Source: Trichoplax adhaerens | Taxonomy: Eukaryota > Placozoa > Uniplacotomia > Trichoplacea > Trichoplacidae | Direction of reading: 5' to 3' | NCBI RefSeq assembly: GCF_000150275.1 | Contig: NW_002060943.1 | Coordinates: 11,594,878 to 11,658,877, forward strand | DNA: 64,000 bases | Shown: positions 52,452-64,000 of the stretch, in pieces | Numbering within the stretch: position 1 is the first letter of the stretch | Layout: each line of letters opens with the position of its first letter | Notes under the pieces: model-generated | The model's input: the letters and a program-made list of their open reading frames with translations, nothing else | The model's database searches: none | What the model was told of the DNA's origin: nothing | Made by a program: the position numbers and the translations under genes

Positions 52452-53530
52452 TCATTTTACAATTACCTCTGGCCACTTTTTTTGAATGATATCAATAATA
52501 TTATCAGTTACATCGCCTTGGACAACTATTTCATCATCGCCAGTTACAGAGGAGCCACAGGAAAATTTTTGAGCGAAATACTTTGAAGCTTTCTTTAAAT
52601 CTATTTCTAAGTATAAACGATACGATAATATCACGTTACAATATTAATACTGCAGTTTTTTAATTACTTATGGCTACATACCAAAAGTTTTTAATCCAAC
52701 CACGATAGTTACATACTTTTTCTTACTTCTTTGAGCCAAAGCAATCGTTACTTGTTTTGGCCCACTTGGCTAGAAGTTACATTAAAATATTATGGATAAG
52801 AAAATCCTGCATGTATAATTGATTTATACAATAAATGGAAGGTCAATTATAAGAATATTTAAGAGATACATACTTTCTTTTTATTACGAATTGCTTTACC
52901 CCCTATTTGGTATCATCAAAATTGAGGTAGAAATAAACCGTTTTAGTATAGTGAGGAATTTACTATAAGACTTGATATACAAATGCTAGAGTTATTTAAC
53001 ATACGTGTATAAATATATTATTATCCTCACAACTAGGTATATCAATAGAAAGTCGAAATTTAAAGCTACACATCACGTAATCTTTTTGGTGATCGTGTTA
53101 TAAACTTACTTATCAAGCGCCAAAATATCTTTTAGTAAATTAATACCTTCCACATGTAAAACTTTACATGATTATACAGTATATTTAAACGCAACACTAT
53201 GATAATAATACTGATCTTACATCTTTCCGTCACAATTATTACATAACAATTACTTTATTACCTCTAGTTTGCCTTTTCTTGCTATCAGCAATATCCGCTG
53301 ATTGAAGCTGATCATTTACTACAGTAAATGATAGATTGAATAGATCATCTTAGTATACTTTCAACTCATTCTTTACAAACTGTTTAAAGTTTTACAGATA
53401 GTGCGATAAGAGTATGTGTAATAAGAGTAGTATAAAGCCTACGTTTTGCCATCATATCGTCGTGAACATTTGGTAAACTGCTCTTAAGCCATTCTTTACA
53501 CTTGTCATAGTCAACTCTAAACTCGCAGTA
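52452..53530 (-). CDS. DENR: Density-regulated protein DENR (5' exon not located)
   Basis: Minus-strand exons in phase: 53443-53530, 53262-53297, 52874-52902, 52682-52769 and 52452-52606, ending in TGA; about 130 residues (human 198). DENR pairs with MCTS1 to recycle 40S subunits and promote re-initiation after short upstream ORFs. Evidence: the N-terminal piece [15 protein letters not shown] (human YCEYMPDVAKCRQWL), a basic linker [16 protein letters not shown], then the SUI1-like domain [40 protein letters not shown] and [12 protein letters not shown]. The linker is much shorter than in vertebrates (about 25 against 55 residues). The first exon, which should carry the YCGVC zinc-binding motif, must lie upstream between 53531 and about 55200, but I could not identify it with confidence. 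Confidence 0.93.
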
Positions 53531-55240
53531 CTGCCAAAACAGTTCAATAAGTTTTTATGAATTGCTCAACATAATTTATAGGTATCACGCACTTAATGTA
53601 ACTCTATAATTTAAACACATCTAGCAATAATTACAATACACTTTAAATTATTACCTCTATAGGAAAGGAGCATACTAAAAGTTAAAAGATAAAAAGGATA
53701 TAACATTAATAGAAGCATCACCAACATTTAAATAGTACCTAGTTAATATGCGCATAATGCATAACAAGAATTATGATGCAGTATTTCATTCAGTATTAAG
53801 GGCTGATCACTGTCTACGCTGACAGAAACAGAACTATTTACATTAACGTTCTAGATCTACACCGGTTTAATTATACTTTGCAGGCATAGAAAATCCCGCT
53901 CCTTAGAAATTTGCTGAGTAATGATATACGCGTAAAGATGTCGTATTTACAAAATGATAATTCGTATTCGCTTCATATGATTAATTTGTTACTCTATAGG
54001 GCAATTTTACGGGTATAAAAATCATACGTAGTATCTGTCCTTTACCATAGACTCCTAAAAGAAGACCTGGGCCTAACCCTCTCGTTGTAGCCTTACCGCA
54101 CACAGTACACAATGGTAAGAAACGAGAAAATTTTATTTACACGGAACTTACTGGTTTTTATTTCGTACTATGTTTGGCCTTGGTAGAAAAAATTGGGTAA
54201 GTCTATCTTTACGTGCATTACAGTGTTATGTAGTACTGTATATACACACTATAATTGAGTGATATAATTAAGGTGCGTATGTTACTATGGTCAGACAGGG
54301 ACTACTAGAGAAAGGGAATAATTTTATTTTCCGGTAGTCCTTGCTACGACAAAGATTAAGAGAGAGCTTTCGTAAGGTAGTGCATATTGCCTTAATTGCA
54401 TACGTATACGAATATAGTACCATACTGTACTCGTATAAAGATCTCGACCAGTGATGCTTGAGGCTAAACAGAAATATGATGTACCGTCCTCATAATTTTG
54501 TGTACTAATGTTTCAACTACAGTAGAAATAAAGTGGTTGATTACGTACAATGTTCTATATAGATACTGTCTATATGATACATACATTTTAGGACGGTTAA
54601 TACGTGTATAATTTAATCATTCATTCTCTACCTATTCGGATTGCCTTTGTGCAGAGGACATAGAACTACGAAAGCTAGCCACATTAGCTTAAATTATTTC
54701 GCGTTATATCATAGGAACAGATTGCAAATGTTCTTCATATCTATAGTCAAAGATGCAGAAACTTTGCTGCAAATATTATATGAAAGAAACTCAAGATATC
54801 GATATAATTTGCAATCAGCCTTTGTTTCAGAAATTGAGTGAATATGAAGAGATGATAGCAATTTAGAATTCGTCTACCACTATAAGCTTACTATCTTTAG
54901 ATTATTAAGAGTTTGATGAAATGTGTACCATCGATTATAATAATAGCTTCAGATGATAGCACACATTATTATATGTAAGGCTGTTATTGATATGAGATTA
55001 TAAATTATAATATACCTCCACAATAATGAACTTCTAAAGGGTATGATAATGTCGTATTCTGGGATTCTTCAACACTGGTAGCCATATCAGAATGTTACTC
55101 TACTTTACTTTAGCTGGCAATCTATTTGAAAGTGCCTGCTATAAAATGGTCGAGTATGATCGAGAGCGCATAGCTGCTCTGTAGTCCGTACGAGAGGCAT
55201 CGGTGTTTACGGTATCTCTACGCTCTATAGAAATGCATTA
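53531..55240. other. Upstream of DENR; first DENR exon expected here
   Basis: No exon was confirmed. One open minus-strand stretch near 53990-54115 encodes a Cys-x-x-Cys (CTVCGK) in one frame, and a donor-like GGTAAG follows it in another, but neither matches DENR well. The plus frame at 54641-54841 has no support. Confidence 0.35.
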
Positions 55241-55244
55241 CAGT

Positions 55245-55860
55245 CTGCTTACAGTGTACAGTGTACAGTACAGTATTGTCACGGAGTACTGTACACTGTA
55301 TAGTACAGTACTATACTTGGAGTGATCGGATGACTTGAAACTGCATTGCTTGCTCTGTGCCGTTTCTATACTGTGTACTGTATGCGTATCTAGCATTACG
55401 TACAGTATCCTACAGGCGCAGAGCCGGCTAAGCCGTTTTAACATCTCCAAAACTGTGAATTTATACTCCCCAAGATTTAGACCTTTTATCCTACAGGTGC
55501 ACACTGCACAGCCGTTTTAACATCTCTCAACTGTAGTTTGTATAGTACTCTAAGATTTGGAGCACTATTCTGTACTGTACTGTACTGTACAAACCACAGT
55601 TAGAGTTGCTAAACGGGTTTAATGCTCAGCCGGCTTTGAGCCTTGCTGTTCGCTTAGTTCGGTTCGACTCTGAACTGGACCGGACTGGACTGGACTGGGC
55701 CGAGTCGTGTTAACGTTTCGGAAAGTACGGTACAGTATACTGTACAGTGTACTGTACAGTACAGTACCAGAAGTACTGTACTGTACTGTATCATACGGTA
55801 ATACTGTAGGTCCGGTGTTATGAGGATGATGCAAGCCCATAGTGCAGTATAGTACAGCAG
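55245..55860. repeat. GTACW array cluster with an 80-base direct duplication, upstream of COQ5
   Basis: GTACA/GTACT runs at 55245-55315, 55567-55600 and 55725-55860. Between them, two direct copies of an about 80-base segment begin ATCCTACAGG at 55407 and 55488 and share GCCGTTTTAACATCTC. A GC-rich stretch (55650-55705) contains GGACT units (GGACTGGACTGGACTGGGCC), another five-base variant. It lies about 240 bases before the COQ5 start codon. Confidence 0.87.
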
Positions 55861-56099
55861 CTGGAGAGCTAACCAGATTCGACTATGCTCGTATGCTGGT
55901 CTTCAGGCGACCTCGTCATTCTCGATAAATATTTGGACTTGAAGAATGGTCTAGCCAATTTGAGCACAATATTAGGGTTATTATGCTGGTATTACTGAAC
56001 TAGATGCTGTACATATTATGGTAAAGAAAGAGAGTTTTTAGATTGACGGTGAAGATCAATTCTTATCAACTGATAGACGTAGAAATTTTAGCTAGTACA

Positions 56100-58307
56100 A
56101 TGTATGCAAGAGTCGTTGCAAAATTTTATGCAGCAGTAGCAACCAAGCGATGTTCGATAGCTTGTCTAGGTGCTAGTCGTCGTGCTATTCATCAATCTCC
56201 AAGTAATCGTAACGATAGAGATAGCGAGAGAAACACAACCCATTTTGGATTTCAAACGGTTTATGAAGATGAAAAAGAAGTTAAAGGTCTGTATGATGTT
56301 ACGTCGTGTAAGAAATCGATTTAGAATTGTTCTACTGTAGTTTTCTAGACTGCAGAGTAAAATGGTGATTTGCACAAATGCTTTGATAGCCAATGCAGAT
56401 TTAGTCTTTGAAGTTAAAGTATAGTGTTGAACTGAAAATGATTCTTAAGAGCTATATCAAATTGACTATTTGCTATACGGTTTCAAATTGTGTCCAATGT
56501 AATAAATGCTTTCACATCTTTCATTTTTGTAAAACATATCATAGTGGCCGAGGTATTTCATAACGTGGCAAATAAATATGACCTGATGAATGATGCGATG
56601 AGCTTTGGTATTCATAGACTCTGGAAAGATACATTTGTTCGCCAGTTAAATTTACAGTCTGGATTAAATATAGTTGATGTTGGAGGTGGAACAGGTAAAG
56701 TGAAGTAATTTCTTTCTTCTAAAAATCCTATTATTGTAGATGATCAGTAATTTACACTCATAATAATATGCAGAAATAGTTGTAAACTCTTTGAGATCAA
56801 AAAAGTAAACATACCTGTATTATAGATTTATCGCAGTATTATTTATATCTACACAAGAGAATATATTGAAATTAAATTCGTATATGGGATAGACACTGTT
56901 TTCATGCATTTCTTTGCATTAAGCTACTAAAATTATATAGATACAATTATCATTCTTTTGATTACATATTTGTAGGTGACATATCGTTTCGGATTTTAAA
57001 ATACATGAACATTCGTAATAGCCAAAGAGTAAAGAATTCAATGGATAAAAACACGCAAGAGAATATACCAAATTGTGCAATAAGTGTTATAGATATTAAT
57101 CAATCGATGCTGGATGTAGGAAAAACGCGTGGAAAGGAATTAGGCTACCAAGGTGGTAATAAAGTAACACTGTAACTATGTTCAATAGATTAAGACTCTT
57201 GCCTGTAACATTTAATTGCAGATTTCCATTTTTCAGATGTAGTTAACATGATAGAGTATACTCAACTTAAAGAACACTATCATAAACTGTAGAAGAATTT
57301 CACTTACTTTTGCACTAGACGAAGTTGTATCAATATTGAAGAGTTAGATTGATTGAATGTACACACTCGAATATGTACAGTCACAGGTTATTTCTTTTGT
57401 ATGTAATCACCCGCAATAGCAAAATTTTATACAAAAAACCTGTTCTTTTGCAATTCATCTTGCTAAAATCCGCTGTTAAAACGTAATGCACCTCATCGTT
57501 TGTATTGAGAATTAATGTATGCTTGATGTGTGTATGCGCCATGATATTATGAAATGGCAAGTGTATGCACAATTGCTATTTTTTATACTACTAGCTAATT
57601 ATCAAATACCAATCTGATGCTGATAAATTTCTACTGTAGATATAAAATGGATTAAAGGAGATGCTGAAAATCTCCCGGTGAAGGATTCTTCTGCAGATTT
57701 AGTTACTGCTGCATTTGCTATAAGAAATGTAACTAATATCCGCAAGGTACGTATTTACAAACAACGAAATACGTACTTATTAATATACTGTATTAAACTT
57801 GATAAATTATACCATATTTAATTTGCTATTTATGAAAATTGAGAAGTATCTAATACATAGTTCATTAGGAATTGCTTTTGATATTACGTCAGATCGGACT
57901 TAAATGTGCTAAATTGCTTGTATATTATTTGCAGGCAATCTCGGAGGCTTACCGCATTTTAACTCCAGGTGGTCGATTTTCAGTTTTAGAATTTAGCCAT
58001 GTTACGAATCCATACTTAAAGAGGTGAGGCAGCACACGGTATTAGATAATTATTAAATAAGCTGATCTCTATCTTGAACGGACTATTTTACAGCTTATAT
58101 GATACATATTCATTTGAAATGATTCCTGTGATGGGAGAGATAATTGCTGAAGATTGGAAATCGTATCAATATTTGGTAGAAAGTATAAGGCAGTTTCCTA
58201 CACAAAGTGAATTTGCAGATATGTTTAAGCAAGCTGGATTTAGATTTGTAAGATTTCAAAATCTTACTTTCGGAACAGTCGCTATTCATTCTGGATTTAA
58301 AATATAG
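56100..58307 (+). CDS. COQ5: 2-methoxy-6-polyprenyl-1,4-benzoquinol methylase, mitochondrial
   Basis: Six exons: 56100-56286, 56545-56694, 56976-57152, 57640-57746, 57935-58023 and 58094-58307; 307 residues (human 327), every phase consistent. COQ5 is the C-methyltransferase of ubiquinone synthesis on the matrix side of the inner mitochondrial membrane, part of the CoQ complex. The first 40 residues are Arg/Ala/Ser-rich and lack acidic residues, fitting a targeting peptide. Then [35 protein letters not shown], the SAM-binding motif [10 protein letters not shown], the acidic post-I stretch [55 protein letters not shown], and the C-terminal signature [16 protein letters not shown] and [13 protein letters not shown]. 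The insert after motif I ([14 protein letters not shown]) matches the eukaryotic form. All key residues are present. Confidence 0.96.
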
Positions 58308-58471
58308 TAATTTTTGTCATTTTATTTAGCTAACGGTATTAATATTGAATTGGTATCATTTTATGGCATTAGTCAGGCTTATTTCGCCTTATATTTATAA
58401 GGTGTGATTTTTGCTACGATACTAAGTAAGATAAGCCAATTTAGTTCTTGAGCTACTACTGACGTATAGCT

Positions 58472-58477
58472 AATAAA
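58472..58477 (+). terminator. AATAAA polyadenylation signal of COQ5
   Basis: AATAAA 165 bases past the COQ5 stop, the nearest canonical signal I see in the 3' flank. Confidence 0.4.
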
Positions 58478-60392
58478 TATAATTGGATAGATATTTATGT
58501 TATGTAATTTCTTATAGATAATGAGTCTATTTTAGGTGTTATTTCTACTATAAATATTATAATAGGCAATGCTTCGTTGTATTCTAGACAAGAAAATTAA
58601 TCCAGACATTTGAAGATTAAAATCTTTTGTATGAATTATGAATGAGTAAATGACATTCTGTAATATTAAAGGTTAAGCAGCTACTTCCATGACGACAAGA
58701 ATCAAATATTTCAATTTCAGCTAGTATTGCAGAAGTTCATACGCGGCATTTCGAAAACACCTAACCTCTGTATTTTAATTAAAATTGTTGTTCACTTTAG
58801 TAAATTACTGAAACCTTTGCTCTGATGCTTCCCCAAGGTAATAACATTTATACCTACTTTCGTAATTGCCAATGCTATTATGAAGCGGTTTTATTACAAA
58901 AATTACGTAATCATCCTTTAATTTAATTAGTACCAAATCGATCTAGTGGTACGTCAGCTACTGCTAGTAAGAGAATAGGGCATTTTATCTTCTTTACTGA
59001 AGGACTTTTTCATCTTGGAAACATATGATATCGTATTATTACGTATAACTTAATTATTTGATATTAAACTACTCGTGCAGCTTGTGCTAGTCATGAAATC
59101 TCGAGGTGTATTAATTAATATTTCAGACCTAAAATGCTACTTGCTTCTTAATAGTTCAGTATGCTGATAACTGTACATAATATGCTTTAAGAGTAAGTAA
59201 GAGAAAGAAACGGTAAAGTTACTGCTCCTTTTGTTGGTTTCCAGATGCTATATGACGCACTTAAGATAATTCTTTACAATATGTTGACGTTTTCACCTAT
59301 GATTCATCACACAATATGTGATCTTATGGTATGTAGAAGATGGCAATATTCGAGTTCTTCGTTCTCGAGGTTCAATTGCTCAATTTAATAGTTTACGCTG
59401 TAAAAGTCTCAAGAATTTCGAAGTGATTATATAAGAATTAAGTATTTTAGTTCCATTTTTTTCATAAAAGTCCTTGCTTATGTTATTTTGAATATTTCGG
59501 CTGCGTTCACTACTGTGGTCGATCATGATCAGATTAACTAACTTAGTGTGGAATCTTCTTGGCTGGACTTGTCGAGTATCATTTGGATAGTATGAGAAAC
59601 GAAGCACAAGTTAAGCCATTCTACCGAATCTGATCTTGCGATCGTTAGAGCTTCTAGCACGTATAGTACTATAGCCGAAGTACCTCATGAATTACTCCTG
59701 ATCAACCCAACTGAATATATTGAACGGTGTCAAGTCTACTTTATGCATATACCTTACTACCTCGATGTAAAGTAAGGAGTAACGAAATATAAACGTTGAA
59801 ATGTATTAACTATAAACGTGCATGTATTCTGTCATTTATAGTCGATGAGACAATCAATATTTAACATACACATGATATTATTCAGGTGAGATAACGTAAG
59901 AATTTTACGATTCTGAAGATTTATAATGCATTACAATAACGGTGCTTTGTTGACTAAAAATTATGGTTATAAAATTGTTGAGATAGATCAGTGAAACGAT
60001 TATCAAATAAGGAAATGCTTTAGTTGCAATTAGGCTTGAAAAGATCCGTTAATTTTTTATTGAAGTAGATACAGTAAAGTTACAATCATCAATTTGAATG
60101 GCATGTACCGTATAGTACAATCTTCGATCAGCCATCAATTCATAAGAGTTCCAATATTAGTGATATTAAAACGCTAATAGGCACCACAGATTACATTCTT
60201 AAACATTCGAGCTCTATTAATGAATGATTTCTTACATGAAATTATGCCAAGTTTTTACAACTTGCAATATCGAAATGCAGTAACGGAGTTAGAATAAAAT
60301 AAGCGTACTATGCCTAGGCATATATTCACAGTCCAATTAAACTAGTTACAATCTTACTCCAAAACAAGTATAATGTTTGAGCTGGTAATAGC
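58478..60392. other. Convergent intergenic region, no gene seen
   Basis: AT-rich region between the COQ5 and LC8 3' ends. No exon recognised on either strand and no GTACW array. The minus-strand frame at 59380-59607 has no support. Confidence 0.5.
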
Positions 60393-61510
<1,118 letters not shown>

Positions 61511-61513
61511 ATG

Positions 61514-61660
61514 GTAGTACTGTACACTGTGTACAGTAGTACAGTATAGTAGTCAAGTTAACTAGTAAGTGGGCCGTTATATTTACAGTACTGTACAAAC
61601 AGTACAGTATATCTACTGTAGTTTATCGTTTCAGACAATACTGTACTGTACAGTACGCTT
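61514..61660. repeat. GTACW pentamer array upstream of LC8
   Basis: Runs of GTACA/GTACT units at 61514-61550, 61585-61622 and 61636-61660, about 850-1000 bases upstream of the LC8 start codon. Confidence 0.82.
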
Positions 61661-63550
61661 CACATGGGATGGCTAGCAAGTAGAAAAGTTTGCTTTACTT
61701 TACCCTGCACATTTCATAATGTAGTGTTTTACAACTTTCTTCCTACCCGACGTAGTATCATTTATGAACAGACACTCTCCATTCACTCTAGTGTACAGTA
61801 GCTGTAGTAGTAATAATTTATGGGGAAAAAGTCTTTTCTAGTTTTATTTTACCCTATGGCTGTCTCTATGGAAATATGTAAATAATCCATCAATTTACTG
61901 CTACGGTTATTTACTTGTATTCATTTTCATTTATTTTTTCCGTAGAACTATAGCCCTAGATCTCTATTACAATAATAACTGTATGTGTGATTCCGTAATT
62001 GAATACTATACGTAGAGTGATCTAATAGTATTGAACCGAATTCAGTTGCAATGTAAGCCAAATATCTTCATCGTCATTTGTAGTCAATAAGTAATTTATT
62101 CTGAGTTGTTACTATCTATTTAACCGTTGATAAAGAGGACACTGGTGGATAGCCTGTATGGTAGTTTAATTTATAACTTCGTTATGCAGGCACTTTAAAA
62201 CGAACGTAACCTGCTAAATACTTCGACAACTCAATATGATTGTACAGAGTTATAGATTATTTGTTATACGACGTAGGTATCTGAGCATTTTCTGAAATAT
62301 AGTAGTGATCTTCTGCAATAAGATCTTGGAGCTCTGTTTTAAAAGGTAGTAATAGCTATCGAAATTATGACTCTTATGAAACTTATAACTATTACTAAAT
62401 TTAAATTAACAGTCATTGCGATGCCAACTGATCCTATAGTTCAAAATAGAAGGCATTCGTTATACGCGTATAATTACAATTTACAGTTCTATGAAGTGTT
62501 CATACATTAGTAACCCTCGAGGAAAGAGTAAACAATGTAATGCTTTATATAATTAATCATCGTATTTATTTATAAAGTCTGTATGTTGATATCCTCTTGA
62601 CAACAGAATGCATTGTAATATTAAATTTACATATAATTAATTGTATATGTACTACTTTATTGTCTGAGGCTGCGGACTCGGTAAAGTACAAATGTTTTCG
62701 AAAGAGTTGATATTTGACAAAATTGTAAACATTAGACATTACAGATGCAAGTATAAGTTTTATCTTGCAAGGGCCATGAAGTAAACAGAATATATGCGCA
62801 TGTTAATGTTGTTAAAAAACATGAGTTTATGCGCACTAGATAATATCTAATCCCAGTTAGCTCAGTTAAAACTTAGCTAATGTGATAAATGTAATTTGAA
62901 TTCAATCTAATTTATTACCTGATATGTTTAGTACGACAAACTGTGATAGTCTTATGATTTTCAATCTAGCGAATGGTGCAAGAGGCTAGTTGTTAGGTCT
63001 ATAAAATATGCTAGTTTGGTTGTTAGTAGGTTTAAGTTGGTAGATTGGCATTAATATATTGATTCCCTCATAACGATATTGCTCAAAGGGCACAGTCTTT
63101 ATACTAGGATCTCATAAAAATAAATTGATAGTTTTATCACGTAAGAAACCACAAGAACTAATGCTGAAATCAATAAGGTCTACACCAACACACAAAATTT
63201 GACTAGGAACAATCATAGTTAAGCCAGGCATTAAGTTGAAAAGGCTATTGATTGTAATATTGACAGAATAGCTGGTAACTGCTGGAAGGGTATCGCCAGG
63301 CGAAACAAAAAGTTTTGCCTACTTTTGAAGGTATCAATTTCAGTAATTTCCTCATAGGGCCTATTAGATTACGGTGGAATACGAATAAATAACATCGGAG
63401 TATTAATGATAGCTTTTGTGTTTAGTTGCTAATAATTATCCTGCTTATGTAATAGCAAGGGACTAAAATCTGTCAGTTATATCAGATTTACTTGATCAAT
63501 ATTTTATCAATTAATTACACTCGGATACCTTGTAATGTTGGATAATAATA
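61661..63550. other. No gene recognised
   Basis: AT-rich, no supported exon. One plus-strand stretch (about 63238-63330) is open between a TTAAG acceptor-like site and a GTATCA donor-like site and would encode a Cys-containing basic peptide, but nothing resembles a known family. Confidence 0.45.
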
Positions 63551-63557
63551 GAAAAAA

Positions 63558-64000
63558 ATACTGTACAGTACGTACCAACTGAATGTACTGTACAGTATGC
63601 TTGATTGTACGGATCTCGAGGGACAAAGTAACAATTTGCACAGTACAGTACAGTACAGTACTGTAGCCATTACAATGTACAGTACTGTACAGTATAACGA
63701 TAGGTTACAGTATACTGTACTGTAACTGAAATCAATCCAGCAGTACAATGTACTGTAACGATTTGATACAGTACTGTACAGTGTACAGTACAGTACAGTA
63801 TCGGCCTCTAATGTTAGCTTTACTAGTACAGTACAGTACAAACTCCCGTCGCTTTGCTGACGGTTTACGATAATGCTACAGTACACTGTACTGCACAGTA
63901 TCATCATACTGTACTGTACTGTACGCTAAAACTGAAATCAATCCATCCAGTACCATGTACTGTAACTAGTTGATACAGTACCGTACCGTACAGTACTACA
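63558..64000. repeat. GTACW pentamer array running off the window end
   Basis: Dense GTACA/GTACT units in several runs (63558-63600, 63638-63725, 63740-63810, 63826-63840, 63876-63925, 63950-64000) with two diverged copies of an interspersed word (AACTGAAATCAATCCA, near 63724 and 63931). It carries the second copy of the 37-base hairpin word at 63839-63875. The long minus-strand frame here is a repeat artefact. Confidence 0.9.

Noticed and set aside
53111-53137. Small minus-strand exon-like segment (DILALDK) inside DENR
   Set aside because: Skipping it joins RG to GK in perfect phase and fits the family; including it would break the frame.
53990-54115. Minus-strand Cys-x-x-Cys stretch as the missing DENR first exon
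   Set aside because: The frame giving CTVCGK does not match the DENR YCGVC context and the phase does not fit the exon at 53443-53530.
63238-63330. Open stretch between acceptor-like and donor-like sites near 63.3 kb
   Set aside because: Weak splice sites, no partner exon, and a basic peptide without family resemblance.
63515-63907. A 130-codon minus-strand open frame rich in Tyr, Cys, Ser, Thr and Val
   Set aside because: It is created by GTACW units, which rarely form stops. Similar frames occur over the other arrays (3514-3774, 43216-43482, 55238-55504).

Overview
The window is nuclear DNA of an animal. It is AT-rich (roughly one third GC by eye). Genes are split by many short GT-AG introns, most of them 60-600 bases, and the gene set is metazoan: PCNX4, MRPS23, HFM1, CCDC62, four Spinster transporters, SRSF1, DENR, COQ5 and DYNLL. 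Compact AT-rich genes with vertebrate-like exon content suggest an early-branching animal. A placozoan (Trichoplax or Hoilungia type) is my best guess, but this is inference. I rebuilt the genes by reading exons, checking splice-site phase, and comparing with family sequences I know. No alignment was run.

Layout: 18-2788 (+) is the 3' part of PCNX4, cut by the window edge. 3440-4722 is a block of GTAC-rich pentamer arrays. 5058-6362 (+) is MRPS23. 6872-16185 (-) is the meiotic helicase HFM1, with a less certain C-terminal tail. 16211-17541 holds a three-copy tandem repeat ending in a small inverted-repeat element. 19703-25993 (+) is CCDC62. 27850-31320, 34973-37937 and 39808-42773 (all -) and 43904-47017 (+) are four intact Spinster (SPNS) transporters, each with ten exons. 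48941-50714 (+) is SRSF1 with an enlarged RS domain. 52452-53530 (-) is DENR without its first exon. 56100-58307 (+) is COQ5. 60393-60662 (-) is dynein light chain LC8. 60663-64000 has no recognised gene and ends in another GTAC array.

Most genes are unrelated housekeeping functions: mitochondrial translation, ubiquinone synthesis, splicing, translation re-initiation and dynein transport. Two features go beyond chance neighbours. HFM1 and CCDC62, both germline genes in other animals, are head to head around one 3.5 kb region. The SPNS genes form a local family that arose by duplication and includes one inversion.

The least explained feature is a dispersed family of five-base-periodic arrays (GTACA/GTACT, with GGACT and GTACC variants). 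By eye these arrays sit in intergenic regions that contain at least one gene start, and are absent from the regions where two genes converge.
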